32,203 bases of DNA from an uncultured Oscillibacter sp. (lineage in GTDB: Bacteria; Bacillota; Clostridia; Oscillospirales; Oscillospiraceae): assembly GCA_910585385.1 (NCBI GenBank), contig CAJUDV010000027.1, forward strand, positions 1-32,203. Direction: 5' to 3'. Of this stretch, positions 16,601 to 24,451 are shown in pieces (position 1 is the first letter of the stretch; every line of letters begins with the position of its first letter). The notes under the pieces were generated by a model that had not been told where the DNA came from, did no database searches, and was given only the letters and a program-made list of their open reading frames with translations. The position numbers and the translations under genes were made by a program.

Positions 16601-17721
16601 ATGAAAATTGCAGTATACGGTACGGGTGATGTGGGGGAGTATGTCTGGCGCATGTCGCAAAAAGGAAACTGCCTCCCGTGGAAATTGTGTATTTTGTCAG
16701 AAGCGACAAGGACCGTGATTCCTTTCACGGCATCCAGCTGCGAGCGGTGGGGGACATCTCCTACGAGGATTTTGACTATCTTGTAATCGCGTCCGACCTC
16801 TACGCCGGCGAGATGATGGCGCGGCTGGAAGAGGCGCGAAACGGCTGTGAGCGGTATAAAGACAAGGTTATCAGGTATCAGGAGCTGTTTCCCAGCCTGA
16901 GGGAGGGCGACCACGGGAGACAGCCCTATCAGTCGTACCGGGTCTCGGGGGATCTGGTGTTCCTGGCCGAAGCGGAGGACGAGGTGATCCCCCAGGCGAT
17001 GTATTACAGCGGAAACACGTATTCCGCTGAGAACATAGACGCCTTTTTCGCGCTGACGGAAACATACTACGGGCGCGGCGCGGGTTCCCCGGAGAGCGCG
17101 GGCTATTTTCTCGATATTGGGGCGAATATCGGCACCACCTCTGTCTATGTGGAAAAGCGGATTTCTCAGTCGCTGAAAATCATCGGCTTTGAGCCGGGAC
17201 AGTCGAATTACGATTTGTTCAGGGCGAACTGCCTCCTGAACCACACGAAACATATTCGCGTGGAGCATTTCGGCCTGTCGGACCGGGATGAGCGGAAGAG
17301 ATTTTGCTATGTGAACAACAATTCCGGAGCGTCGTCTGTCGTTGACGCGGATGAGGCGGAGAGCGGCGGCGAGGCAGCGGAGGTGAGAAGACTGGACGGC
17401 TATCTGTCCGGCCGCCGGATTTCCCCCGGTGAGGTCAAATACATCTGGATGGACGCGGAGGGATACGAGAGCAAAATTATCGCCGGAGCCATGGAAACCC
17501 TGCGCGCCGCGAAAATCCCGCTGCTGCAGGAGTTTAATCCGGGCGCCTACGCCGGGCAGAATATGCTGGAGACCTACTATAGGAATATCCGGGAGATATA
17601 CGGCCACTTCATTTCGCTGGCTGACCGGCGTGCCCGGATTGAGACGGTATATCCGATTTCGAAGCTGCCGGATTACGCGGAGAGCATGCGGGAGGCGCAT
17701 GAGGATCTGTTCCTTTTTTAG
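16601..17721 (+). pseudogene. Rossmann module + FkbM methyltransferase, frameshifted
   Basis: The N-terminus starts at ATG 16601 (MKIAVYGTGDVGEYVWRMSQ, GTGDVG at 7-12) with GGAG nine bases upstream, but this frame soon ends. The continuation (VEIVYFVRSDKDRDS...) lies in the -1 frame from about 16678. One missing base explains it; an extra A in the A5 run at 16659-16663, or an extra C at 16675-16677, would restore a continuous Rossmann module like that of the neighbours. The C-terminal part is an intact FkbM-type SAM methyltransferase: FLDIGANIGTTS, IGFEPGQSNYDLF, and WMDAEGYESKI. FkbM enzymes O-methylate sugars. Without the shift the protein would be about 373 residues. It may be a decayed gene, a phase-variable gene, or a sequencing error; a shortened product from GTG 16678 lacks a ribosome site. 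Confidence 0.75.
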
Positions 17722-17724
17722 CGG

Positions 17725-17740
17725 GTGTCCGGCGGGACAC
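17725..17740 (+). other. Small hairpin after the FkbM-type gene
   Basis: A 6-bp stem (GTGTCC, loop GGCG, GGACAC) a few bases past the stop codon, with no T-run. Too weak to call a terminator. Confidence 0.25.
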
Positions 17741-17751
17741 AGGCGGAGATA

Positions 17752-17774
17752 CTTTTAGGCCCTGTTTGAAAATG
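17752..17774 (+). repeat. Direct repeat flanking the FkbM gene, copy 2
   Basis: CTTTTAGGC, then CC, then TGTTTGAAAATG. It matches 16474-16497 at 21 of 24 aligned positions. It lies in the 114-bp spacer before the next gene and has no coding role of its own. The pair brackets the frameshifted FkbM gene. Confidence 0.6.
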
Positions 17775-17835
17775 CCGCTGGCCCGGTGAAACGCGGGGAG
17801 TCAGAACGCGGCGGAGTCCGGAGGGAGAGGTTATT

Positions 17836-18843
17836 ATGTGGGAAAAGCTGATAGAGCGCGCCAAACGCGCGCCTGCGGTGATCATCGCCGGCGCGGGAGA
17901 GCGCGGCCACGCGGCAAAGAGGGTTCTTTCTGAGTATGGAATTTCCAGCGCCGTCTTTGCCAACAGCGGGATGACGGGGGTGGTAAAAGACGGCGTGTTG
18001 ACCGTGAGGGAGGCGGTGCGCCGTTTTCCCGGCGCGGTGATTCTTGTATCTGTCCGGGAGGGGAGCGGGGAGTTCCGCGCCCATGTGGAGGGGATTTTGG
18101 AGGAGGAGCGCCTGCGGGGCGGGAATCCTGGCGCGCAGGACATGGAGATCTTTGTCCTGAACGACATGGATGAGGAGTTCCGCCGTATATCCGAACCCAT
18201 TTTCTACCGGGATTTTCACGAAAAGCTGCTGGAGCTTGGAGAGATTTCACGCCACTTAAAGCCGGCGGACCGGGAGGAGTGCTTTGACAGGTACTATATC
18301 AACGACTATGTGGAGCGCAACAGGCGCTATATCAAGGGCGATGTTTTGGAGTTTGCGGGCGGGGAGATCTATGCGGAAAAATACGGGGATTCCCCCCGCG
18401 TTAAGCTGATGACAAGCGCCCGGCACCGGGAGATCAATCCGACGGCGGACTACTTTGCGGATCTGGACGACAGGAGCACCCTGCCGGAGGAGAAGTTTGA
18501 CTGCATTATCGCGACGCAGGTCATTATGTATGTCAACGATCTGGAGACGGCACTGGAGAACCTGCGGTATATGCTCAAGCCGGGCGGCGCGCTGATTCTG
18601 ACGGTTCCCGGGCCGCTGTTCCACCACAGCAGGAATTCCCACCACATGTTCTCCTTTACGGAGGAGAGTTTGAAGTTCCTGCTTGAGAGGGTGTTTCACA
18701 ATTATGAGGACTTTATGTACTACGGCAGTTTGGAGTACGCGATGTACATGCTCTTTTGGATGAAGAAGAACCCCTTTGAAAAGCCGGTGGAGCATGAGTA
18801 TCTCTATACGCTGGTGATGGGGATTACCGCGAAGAATCAGTGA
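17836..18843 (+). CDS. Rossmann module + class I SAM methyltransferase
   Basis: A 335-residue protein. Residues 13-95 form a Rossmann-like module (VIIAGAGERGHAAKRVL, GAGERG at 19-24, then VFANSGMTG). Residues 150-330 are a class I methyltransferase of the Methyltransf_11 type: YIKGDVLEFAGG in place of the usual DxGxGxG SAM loop, FDCIIATQVIMYV (motif IV region) and LRYMLKPGGALILTVPG (motif VI region). The divergent SAM loop is notable but common in glycan-locus methyltransferases. It probably methylates a sugar hydroxyl, amino or acid group. GGAGGGAGAGG directly precedes ATG 17836. Confidence 0.8.
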   Translation: MWEKLIERAKRAPAVIIAGAGERGHAAKRVLSEYGISSAVFANSGMTGVVKDGVLTVREAVRRFPGAVILVSVREGSGEFRAHVEGILEEERLRGGNPGAQDMEIFVLNDMDEEFRRISEPIFYRDFHEKLLELGEISRHLKPADREECFDRYYINDYVERNRRYIKGDVLEFAGGEIYAEKYGDSPRVKLMTSARHREINPTADYFADLDDRSTLPEEKFDCIIATQVIMYVNDLETALENLRYMLKPGGALILTVPGPLFHHSRNSHHMFSFTEESLKFLLERVFHNYEDFMYYGSLEYAMYMLFWMKKNPFEKPVEHEYLYTLVMGITAKNQ

Positions 18844-18859
18844 GGGGAGCGGAGAGGAC

Positions 18860-19921
18860 ATGGATGAGCAGGCGTTCTTTCAATCGCTGCGGACGGATCG
18901 GGAGATATACATATACGGCGCCGGTGAACTTGGAAGGCTTCTCTACCACCGGATGACGGACTACGGCATTTCCCTGAGGGCCTTTGTTGAGACAGAACCG
19001 TGCCAGGCGGCGGTTGAGGGAGTTCCCGTCATCTCCGTGGAAGCGTGCGCGGAACAGGCCCCCGCTCCACAGCTGATAGCAGCTGTGGAGGAGGATCTCC
19101 GCAAGGAGATCCTCCTCCGATTGCATCCTGTCAATCTGGCGGAGCACGTGGTACCCCTTCCCCCGGAGGTGCGGGAGGACATGCGGAGAAAGCAGGCGGA
19201 GAAGGATCTTCTGCGGCCGCAGATCATGTGCGGCGCGCTGGAGTGGAAAAACGCCCGCCCATTCAGGGACGCCTCCAGAATTTTGCTGGTCTCGCCGCAT
19301 CCGGATGACGAGGTGATCAGCTGCGGAGGCGTATTGGTGCAGCACGGGCATAAAATTGACGTGCTGTGCGTAAATTCGGCGGGCGTCAACTACGGGGAGC
19401 ACCAGCCCCCGGCCGAGCAGGTGGCAGAAGAGCGCATCCGGCAGTTTTACGCCGTGATGAAGCACGCGGGCGTTCACGACGCGTGGATTGCTAAGATCTG
19501 GGGCATTCCCCCGATGCTCCGGCAGATTGAGGCCCATAGGGAGGCGTATAAGCGGCGGTTTGACTTTGGGAGCTACGATATGATTTTGGTGCCCGGCGCG
19601 CATGACGACCACAGGGAGCACCGCTATATTGCAAACTGGCTCATCCCGCGGATTCTGCTTGACACGGGGCACCGGGAGTCCCTGCTGGTCCTGCGCTACG
19701 ACGCGTGGGCGCCTTTGGAGCAGGCCAATTGCTTTGTGGATATTTCAAAGGTGATGGACAAAAAGCGGGAACTGATTCAACTCTACACCGCCGGCCGGGA
19801 CGGGAGGCACTGGGAGTATATTTCCGCGCTGAACCAATACCGGGGACGGCATCTCAACTGCGCCTACGCGGAGGCGTACCAGATTTTAACGGCGGAACAG
19901 TATTTAGCGCCGCTTTTGTAA
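18860..19921 (+). CDS. Rossmann module + PIG-L (LmbE-like) deacetylase
   Basis: A 353-residue protein. Residues 13-100 carry the Rossmann-like module (IYIYGAGELGRLLYHRM, GAGELG at 20-25). From about residue 145 it is a PIG-L family zinc de-N-acetylase: LLVSPHPDDEVISCGG with the zinc-binding PHPDDE, and LVPGAHDDHREHRYI with the distal His residues. These enzymes remove N-acetyl groups from N-acetylglucosamine-containing conjugates, so the glycan probably contains a free amino sugar or an amine intermediate for later acylation. Two tandem perfect hairpins lie in the DNA encoding the linker between the domains (19067-19118). ATG 18860 is preceded by the purine-rich GGAGAGGAC, with a rather short spacer. 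Confidence 0.87.
   Translation: MDEQAFFQSLRTDREIYIYGAGELGRLLYHRMTDYGISLRAFVETEPCQAAVEGVPVISVEACAEQAPAPQLIAAVEEDLRKEILLRLHPVNLAEHVVPLPPEVREDMRRKQAEKDLLRPQIMCGALEWKNARPFRDASRILLVSPHPDDEVISCGGVLVQHGHKIDVLCVNSAGVNYGEHQPPAEQVAEERIRQFYAVMKHAGVHDAWIAKIWGIPPMLRQIEAHREAYKRRFDFGSYDMILVPGAHDDHREHRYIANWLIPRILLDTGHRESLLVLRYDAWAPLEQANCFVDISKVMDKKRELIQLYTAGRDGRHWEYISALNQYRGRHLNCAYAEAYQILTAEQYLAPLL
19067..19118 (+). repeat. Two tandem perfect hairpins inside the deacetylase gene
   Basis: Hairpin A: CCACAGCTG (19067-19075), loop ATAG, CAGCTGTGG (19080-19088). Hairpin B: GGAGGAGGATCTCC (19087-19100), loop GCAA, GGAGATCCTCCTCC (19105-19118). B is a perfect 14-bp stem with a GNRA-type tetraloop. They lie in the inter-domain linker, and A and B share two bases, so only one can be fully formed or they stack. 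Confidence 0.7.
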
Positions 19922-19937
19922 GGAGGACGGTAAAAAA

Positions 19938-22064
19938 ATGACGGAACCGATCGTGGTGTTTATGAGCAGCGATGACGAGTACGCGCCCTTCGCGGCAACG
20001 ACCATGGTCTCCATTCTGGAGCACACGGAGGCGAGCGTAAAGTTCTATGTTGCGGACTGCGGAATTTCGGAGAGAAATAAGCGGAGGCTGCTGCACATTC
20101 AGCAGAGCGGCCGCTGCGAAATTGAATATGTGGTTTTGGATATGGAGGCTCTGTTTCGGGACTGCGTTGAGCGGACCTGGATCTCAAAGGCCATGTACGG
20201 CCGATATGTCCTTCCGCAGCTTGCGAAAAATGAGAAGCGGGCGATTTACACGGATTTGGATGTGGCCTTTGTGGGCGATATACAGCAGCTCTGGGATGAG
20301 CCTCTGGAGGGCTGCACCATTGGAGCGGTTCCGTCTCAGCGGGGGAGAATCAACCGTCACTACCAGGAGTATAAGCTGACCAACGGCCTGGACCCGGAAC
20401 ACGACGTCTTCATGTCGGGACTGCTGTTAATCGACTGTGAGAAGTGGCGGGAGGAGGGAATCACGGAGCGGCTGCTGGAGGTTTCCCGGCGGGAGCTGCT
20501 GCTGGACCAGGAGACAATGAATATTGTCTTTGACCATAACCGATACCAGAAGCTGGACGCGAAGTACTGCGTCATCTACAAGCTGCTGAATACGTGCTTC
20601 CTTCCGGAGGAAAAAGAGGCGCTGCTGAGGCGTCAGGTCATCGTCCACTACCCCGGCGGCAACGAGTGGAAGCCCTGGAACAATCCAAGCTTGTGGGGCG
20701 GAGAGTTTTTCTGGGAGACCGCCCAAAAGACGGAGTTTTACCAGGACATTCTCCAGCGCGGCGGCGAGCAGACCATGGAGGCCCTGGAGAAAGAGCTGGA
20801 GCGGCACGACTCTGTGATGATCTACGGCGCGGGAGAGATCGGAATGCTGACGGCGAAGACGCTGCTCTCCCTTCACTGCCGGGCCCGGGTGACGGCCTTT
20901 CTGGTGAGCAGGCGGAGCGCCGGCAGTCCGGCCCGGCTGGATGTATGCGGTACGGAGATCCCCGTGCTGGAGGCCGCGGAGGCCGCCGTGGATGAGCGGA
21001 CCCTGGTTATTGCCGCCGTCAGCAGTCTGTGGATGCGGGAGATCAAACGGAATATCCAGGGGCTGGGGTTCCGGCATGTGGTGTATATGACGCCGCTGCT
21101 GGAACGGGCACTGCGGGCCAACCGCTTTTATCTGGCGCAGGAGGTGGAATCGCTTACCAGGCATGTGCAGAAGCTGGAAAAGGAGATGAACGGCCTGTAC
21201 GCGCTGCTGAACACCGCGACGGATATTACCCGCTGCCGGCCGGCCGCCGGGGAGCTGGCCAAGGTCCAGCAGGCGAATATCCTGCTGCTGGACATATTCC
21301 ACGCGATCTGCCGGCGCGAGGGAATCGCCTATTGGCTGGATTGGGGGACGCTGCTGGGCGCGGTGCGCCACGGCGGGTTTATCCCCTGGGACGACGATAT
21401 TGACGTTGCCATGATGCGGGAGGAATACGACCGGATGCTGCCGCTCCTGCGGCGGTACCTGGAGCCCTGGGGGTTTGTAATCAGCGAGGGACGGGGGTAC
21501 TTAAATCAGGTGATCCGGATTGACCTGGAGGGATACCCGGCGACGCTGGACATATGGCCCTATGATTTTTCCGAGGTGGACGTGGGCGATCCCGACGCCC
21601 GGGAAGACCTGCGGGAGAAGATCCATCTCTGCCACAAGGCGTTTTTTAACAGGTACGCCGCGAATTATTCCAAGGGAAAGCTGAAGGTATTCCCCAGGAA
21701 CCGGATTGAGGAGATCCGCCTTGAGGTTCTGGGCGGCTGCGATCCCTCCCGGCGCAGATCGATTCACGGCGGCATTGAGGCCATCACCTACGAAGAACCC
21801 AGCATTTTCGCTGTGGAGGACGTGTTTCCGCTCCGGCCCATCCGGTGGGAGGGACGGGAGACCTTCGCGCCAAACCGCGCGGAGCAGTATCTGACGGTCA
21901 TATACGGCGACTATATGTCGTACCCAAAGATGAAGGTCGGCGGGCACAACAATATTATGCGCCATAAAAACTATGACTTTGACTGGGAGATCAAGCTCCT
22001 GACCGATGTGAAGCTGAGCCTGGAGAGCGGCGCCGCGCCGGGAAAGGATGAGGGGAAGAGATGA
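19938..22064 (+). CDS. GT8 glycosyltransferase - Rossmann module - LicD transferase fusion
   Basis: A 708-residue, three-part soluble protein. Residues 1-280 are a GT8 transferase: PIVVFMSSDDEYAPF, the DxD in YTDLDVAFVGD, MSGLLLIDCEKW, and VHYPGGNEWKPW. Residues 290-390 are the island's Rossmann-like module (MIYGAGEIGMLTAKTL, GAGEIG at 297-302). After a coiled-coil-like linker, residues 440-700 are a LicD domain: YWLDWGTLLGAVRHGG (DWGTLLGAVRHGG at 468-480) and WDDDIDV (484-490). LicD enzymes transfer phosphocholine or other phospho-alcohols from a CDP carrier to sugars. Having both a sugar transferase and a LicD domain in one chain suggests adding a sugar and then a phospho- or phosphono-group. 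The likely donors made in the window are a CDP-polyol or a CMP-phosphonate. AGGAGG lies 11 bases before ATG 19938. Confidence 0.88.
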   Translation: MTEPIVVFMSSDDEYAPFAATTMVSILEHTEASVKFYVADCGISERNKRRLLHIQQSGRCEIEYVVLDMEALFRDCVERTWISKAMYGRYVLPQLAKNEKRAIYTDLDVAFVGDIQQLWDEPLEGCTIGAVPSQRGRINRHYQEYKLTNGLDPEHDVFMSGLLLIDCEKWREEGITERLLEVSRRELLLDQETMNIVFDHNRYQKLDAKYCVIYKLLNTCFLPEEKEALLRRQVIVHYPGGNEWKPWNNPSLWGGEFFWETAQKTEFYQDILQRGGEQTMEALEKELERHDSVMIYGAGEIGMLTAKTLLSLHCRARVTAFLVSRRSAGSPARLDVCGTEIPVLEAAEAAVDERTLVIAAVSSLWMREIKRNIQGLGFRHVVYMTPLLERALRANRFYLAQEVESLTRHVQKLEKEMNGLYALLNTATDITRCRPAAGELAKVQQANILLLDIFHAICRREGIAYWLDWGTLLGAVRHGGFIPWDDDIDVAMMREEYDRMLPLLRRYLEPWGFVISEGRGYLNQVIRIDLEGYPATLDIWPYDFSEVDVGDPDAREDLREKIHLCHKAFFNRYAANYSKGKLKVFPRNRIEEIRLEVLGGCDPSRRRSIHGGIEAITYEEPSIFAVEDVFPLRPIRWEGRETFAPNRAEQYLTVIYGDYMSYPKMKVGGHNNIMRHKNYDFDWEIKLLTDVKLSLESGAAPGKDEGKR

Positions 22065-22795
22065 GGACAATTGGAGTGATTCCAGCGCGTTTTGAGTCCA
22101 GCAGGTTTCCCGGAAAGCCGCTGGCGGATATTCTGGGGCGTCCCATGATCTGGTGGGTCTACCAGCAATGCCTGAAGGTGGAGGAGCTGGACCGGGTGAT
22201 AGTGGCGACGGACGACCCGCGGATCGGCGAGGCGTGCGGCGGATACGGCATGGACTGGCTCATGACCTCCAAGGACTGTGCCACCGGCAGCGACCGGGTG
22301 GCGGAGGCCGCGGAAAAGATAGAGGGGGATCTGTTTGTCAACATTCAGGGCGATGAGCCGGTGATTCCGCCGCAGATGATACAGGAGGTCATCGGCATTT
22401 TCTCCGACGAGAGCGTCTGCTTTGGCACGTTGAAAACCAGAATTCAGGATATGGAGGAAATTCAGGCTGCCAGCACAGTCAAGGTGGTGACGGACCGCCT
22501 CGGCGACGCGCTGTATTTTTCCCGCTCCCCCATTCCCTCCAATATCAAGGACGGCTTTCGGGCGGAGGTCTTCCGCCACGTGGGCATTTACGCGTACAGA
22601 AGGGAGTTTCTGCTGAAATTTCACGCCATGCCCCAGACGGAGCTGGAGCTGGGCGAGGGAATTGAGCCCCTGCGCGCGATGGAAAACGGCTGCCGGGTGC
22701 GGGTGGCCGAGACGCGGCACTCCTCCATTGGGGTGGATTATCCGGAGCACATCGCGCGGGTGACGCAGTACCTTGCGGACAGAGGCGCCCTATGA
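22061..22795 (+). CDS. KdsB-like CMP-ulosonate synthetase
   Basis: A 244-residue cytidylyltransferase of the 3-deoxy-D-manno-octulosonate family, which activates an ulosonic acid as the CMP-sugar. Signature: VIPARFESSRFPGKPL, VATDDPRI, ATGSDRVAEA, NIQGDEPVIPP, YFSRSPIP and a late GIYAYRREFL. Length and motif order match KdsB throughout. It starts in a 4-base overlap (ATGA) with the GT8-LicD gene and its own stop overlaps the next start, so the three genes are probably translationally coupled. In a Gram-positive context KDO itself is unlikely; a related 2-keto-3-deoxy acid is more plausible. Together with the KdsC-like phosphatase and the aldolase it outlines a CMP-ulosonate pathway without a visible KdsA or NeuB. 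Confidence 0.9.
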   Translation: MRTIGVIPARFESSRFPGKPLADILGRPMIWWVYQQCLKVEELDRVIVATDDPRIGEACGGYGMDWLMTSKDCATGSDRVAEAAEKIEGDLFVNIQGDEPVIPPQMIQEVIGIFSDESVCFGTLKTRIQDMEEIQAASTVKVVTDRLGDALYFSRSPIPSNIKDGFRAEVFRHVGIYAYRREFLLKFHAMPQTELELGEGIEPLRAMENGCRVRVAETRHSSIGVDYPEHIARVTQYLADRGAL

Positions 22796-24402
22796 AGAAC
22801 ATTGCGCTTCTTGACTGCACCTTGCGGGACGGCGGCTATCTGGTTGACAAGACCTTTGGAGAGAGCGTCATCCACAGCGTCACGCAGGGCTTGGCGGCGG
22901 CGGGACTGGAGATCATCGAGATCGGCTTCCTCCAGGATGAGGGTGCCGGAGAGGGGAAGACGGTTTACCGGAGTGCCTCGGACGCGGAGCAGTATATTCC
23001 CCGGGAGAAAGGGGAGACGATGTACACGGTTCTGGCGGATTACAGCAGATATTCCATTTCTCTGCTGGAGCCGTATACCGGGCGCTCCTTTGACGCGGTG
23101 CGGGCCTGCTTTTTTAAAAAGGAGAGAAAAGAGGTTCTCCATTTTTTCCGGGAAATTCAGGAGAAGGGGTACCGCCTCTTTGTGCAGCCGGTGGATGTGC
23201 TGGGCTATACGGACCGGGAGCTCTTGGAGCTGCTGGAGGACGTCAACCAGCTGGAACCCTTTTGCTTTTCCATTGTCGACACATTTGGCTCCATGTATGA
23301 GGAGGATTTGAGCCGGGTGTTCAGCCTTGTTCACCACAACCTGGCTCCCGCCAGCAGAATCGGCTTTCACTCCCACAATAATTTGCAGATGAGCAGCGCG
23401 CTTTCCCAGAAGCTGATTCAATTGGCCGCCGGAAAGAGGCGCGTCGTCATTGACGGGACGCTGGCCGGAATGGGACGGGGCGCTGGCAATCTGCCCACAG
23501 AGCTGATTGTGCAATTCCTGAACTCCAAATGCGGCTGCCGCTATGATTTGGACTGCCTGCTGGATTTGATTGACAGCGAGATCGGCCAGATGCGGGCCCG
23601 GGCCGAGTGGGGCTACAACACGCCCTATTTCATCGCGGGCAGCTTCAACGCCCATGTCAATAACGTCTCTTACCTGCTGAAGAAAAACAGCGTCACCTCA
23701 AAGGGAATCCGGTACGTGTTGAATTCGCTGCCGGAGGAAACGCGCAAGCGGTATGACTATGCCCTGCTGGAGCGCACGTATCTTGACTATTTGTCCTTTG
23801 ACGTCGACGACAATGACGGCTTTCAGCGCCTTCGCCAGGCGTTTATGGGCAGAACCGTATTGATGATTGCGCCCGGGCGCTCCGCGTCGGAGGGAAAGGA
23901 CGCCATTTTGGAATTTATCTCCAAAGAGGCGCCGCTGGTGGTCTCCATCAACTATCTTCTGCGGGACCTTCCGGCCGATTATCTCTATATGAGCAATTTA
24001 AAGCGGTACAGGCGGTGGATGCACGAGAGGCACGCGGAGAGCGTTCCTATGATCGTGACGTCCAACATCCAAAAGGACATAGAGACGGAGGCCACCGTGA
24101 TTTCCCTGTCCAGGCTGATGAAATGCGGATGGCAGCACATGGACAACTCGGCGATTCTTCTGCTGCGGCTGCTGGATCAGCTGGAGGTCAGGGAGATTGC
24201 CGTGGCGGGCCTGGACGGATACTCCTACGGGGGCAATTACGCGGAGACCGTGATGGAGAATCTGAAAGACCACGCGGTTATCCGGGAATTGAACGCGGAG
24301 ATTGAGAGCATGCTGATGGATTTCAGGGACACAAAAAGAGGCGGACTGGACGTTCATTTCCTGACAGAGAGCAGATTTTCGCACATTTTCCAGCGGAGCT
24401 GA
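22792..24402 (+). CDS. DRE-TIM (4-hydroxy-2-oxovalerate aldolase-like) + GT42/DUF115-like domain
   Basis: A 536-residue fusion. Residues 1-285 are a DRE-TIM metallolyase: LLDCTLRDGGY at the start (R12, D13), IIEIGFL, and the metal-binding HSHNN in IGFHSHNNLQMSS, followed by DGTLAGMGRGAGN. This matches the poorly characterised group resembling 4-hydroxy-2-oxovalerate aldolase, enzymes that make or break bonds next to pyruvate. Residues 355-520 resemble the GNGPSL-type fold of the DUF115 protein in this island: VLMIAPGRSASEG (I359-R363), VVSINYLL, DYLYMSNLKRY, and REIAVAGLDGYSYGG (D475). The second resemblance is by motif order only. The gene overlaps KdsB (ATGA), suggesting the aldolase supplies the keto acid that KdsB activates. 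The aldol partner is unknown. Confidence 0.75.
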   Translation: MKNIALLDCTLRDGGYLVDKTFGESVIHSVTQGLAAAGLEIIEIGFLQDEGAGEGKTVYRSASDAEQYIPREKGETMYTVLADYSRYSISLLEPYTGRSFDAVRACFFKKERKEVLHFFREIQEKGYRLFVQPVDVLGYTDRELLELLEDVNQLEPFCFSIVDTFGSMYEEDLSRVFSLVHHNLAPASRIGFHSHNNLQMSSALSQKLIQLAAGKRRVVIDGTLAGMGRGAGNLPTELIVQFLNSKCGCRYDLDCLLDLIDSEIGQMRARAEWGYNTPYFIAGSFNAHVNNVSYLLKKNSVTSKGIRYVLNSLPEETRKRYDYALLERTYLDYLSFDVDDNDGFQRLRQAFMGRTVLMIAPGRSASEGKDAILEFISKEAPLVVSINYLLRDLPADYLYMSNLKRYRRWMHERHAESVPMIVTSNIQKDIETEATVISLSRLMKCGWQHMDNSAILLLRLLDQLEVREIAVAGLDGYSYGGNYAETVMENLKDHAVIRELNAEIESMLMDFRDTKRGGLDVHFLTESRFSHIFQRS

Positions 24403-24451
24403 GCTGGTTTTCGGACGTCCGTCCAAAATTCACAGCGACAGGAGCGGCATT

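Noticed and set aside
16655..16665. Programmed -1 frameshifting at CAAAAAGG in the FkbM gene
   Set aside because: The zero-frame codons (CAA AAA GGA) do not fit the X-XXY-YYZ slippery pattern, since the P-site codon cannot re-pair. Mutation, phase variation or assembly error is more likely.
22061..22795. KdsB and KdsC as evidence of a Gram-negative LPS (KDO) locus
   Set aside because: No KdsA, WaaA, Lpx or O-antigen export genes are present, and the flagellin, ribosome sites and accessory genes fit a Clostridia genome.
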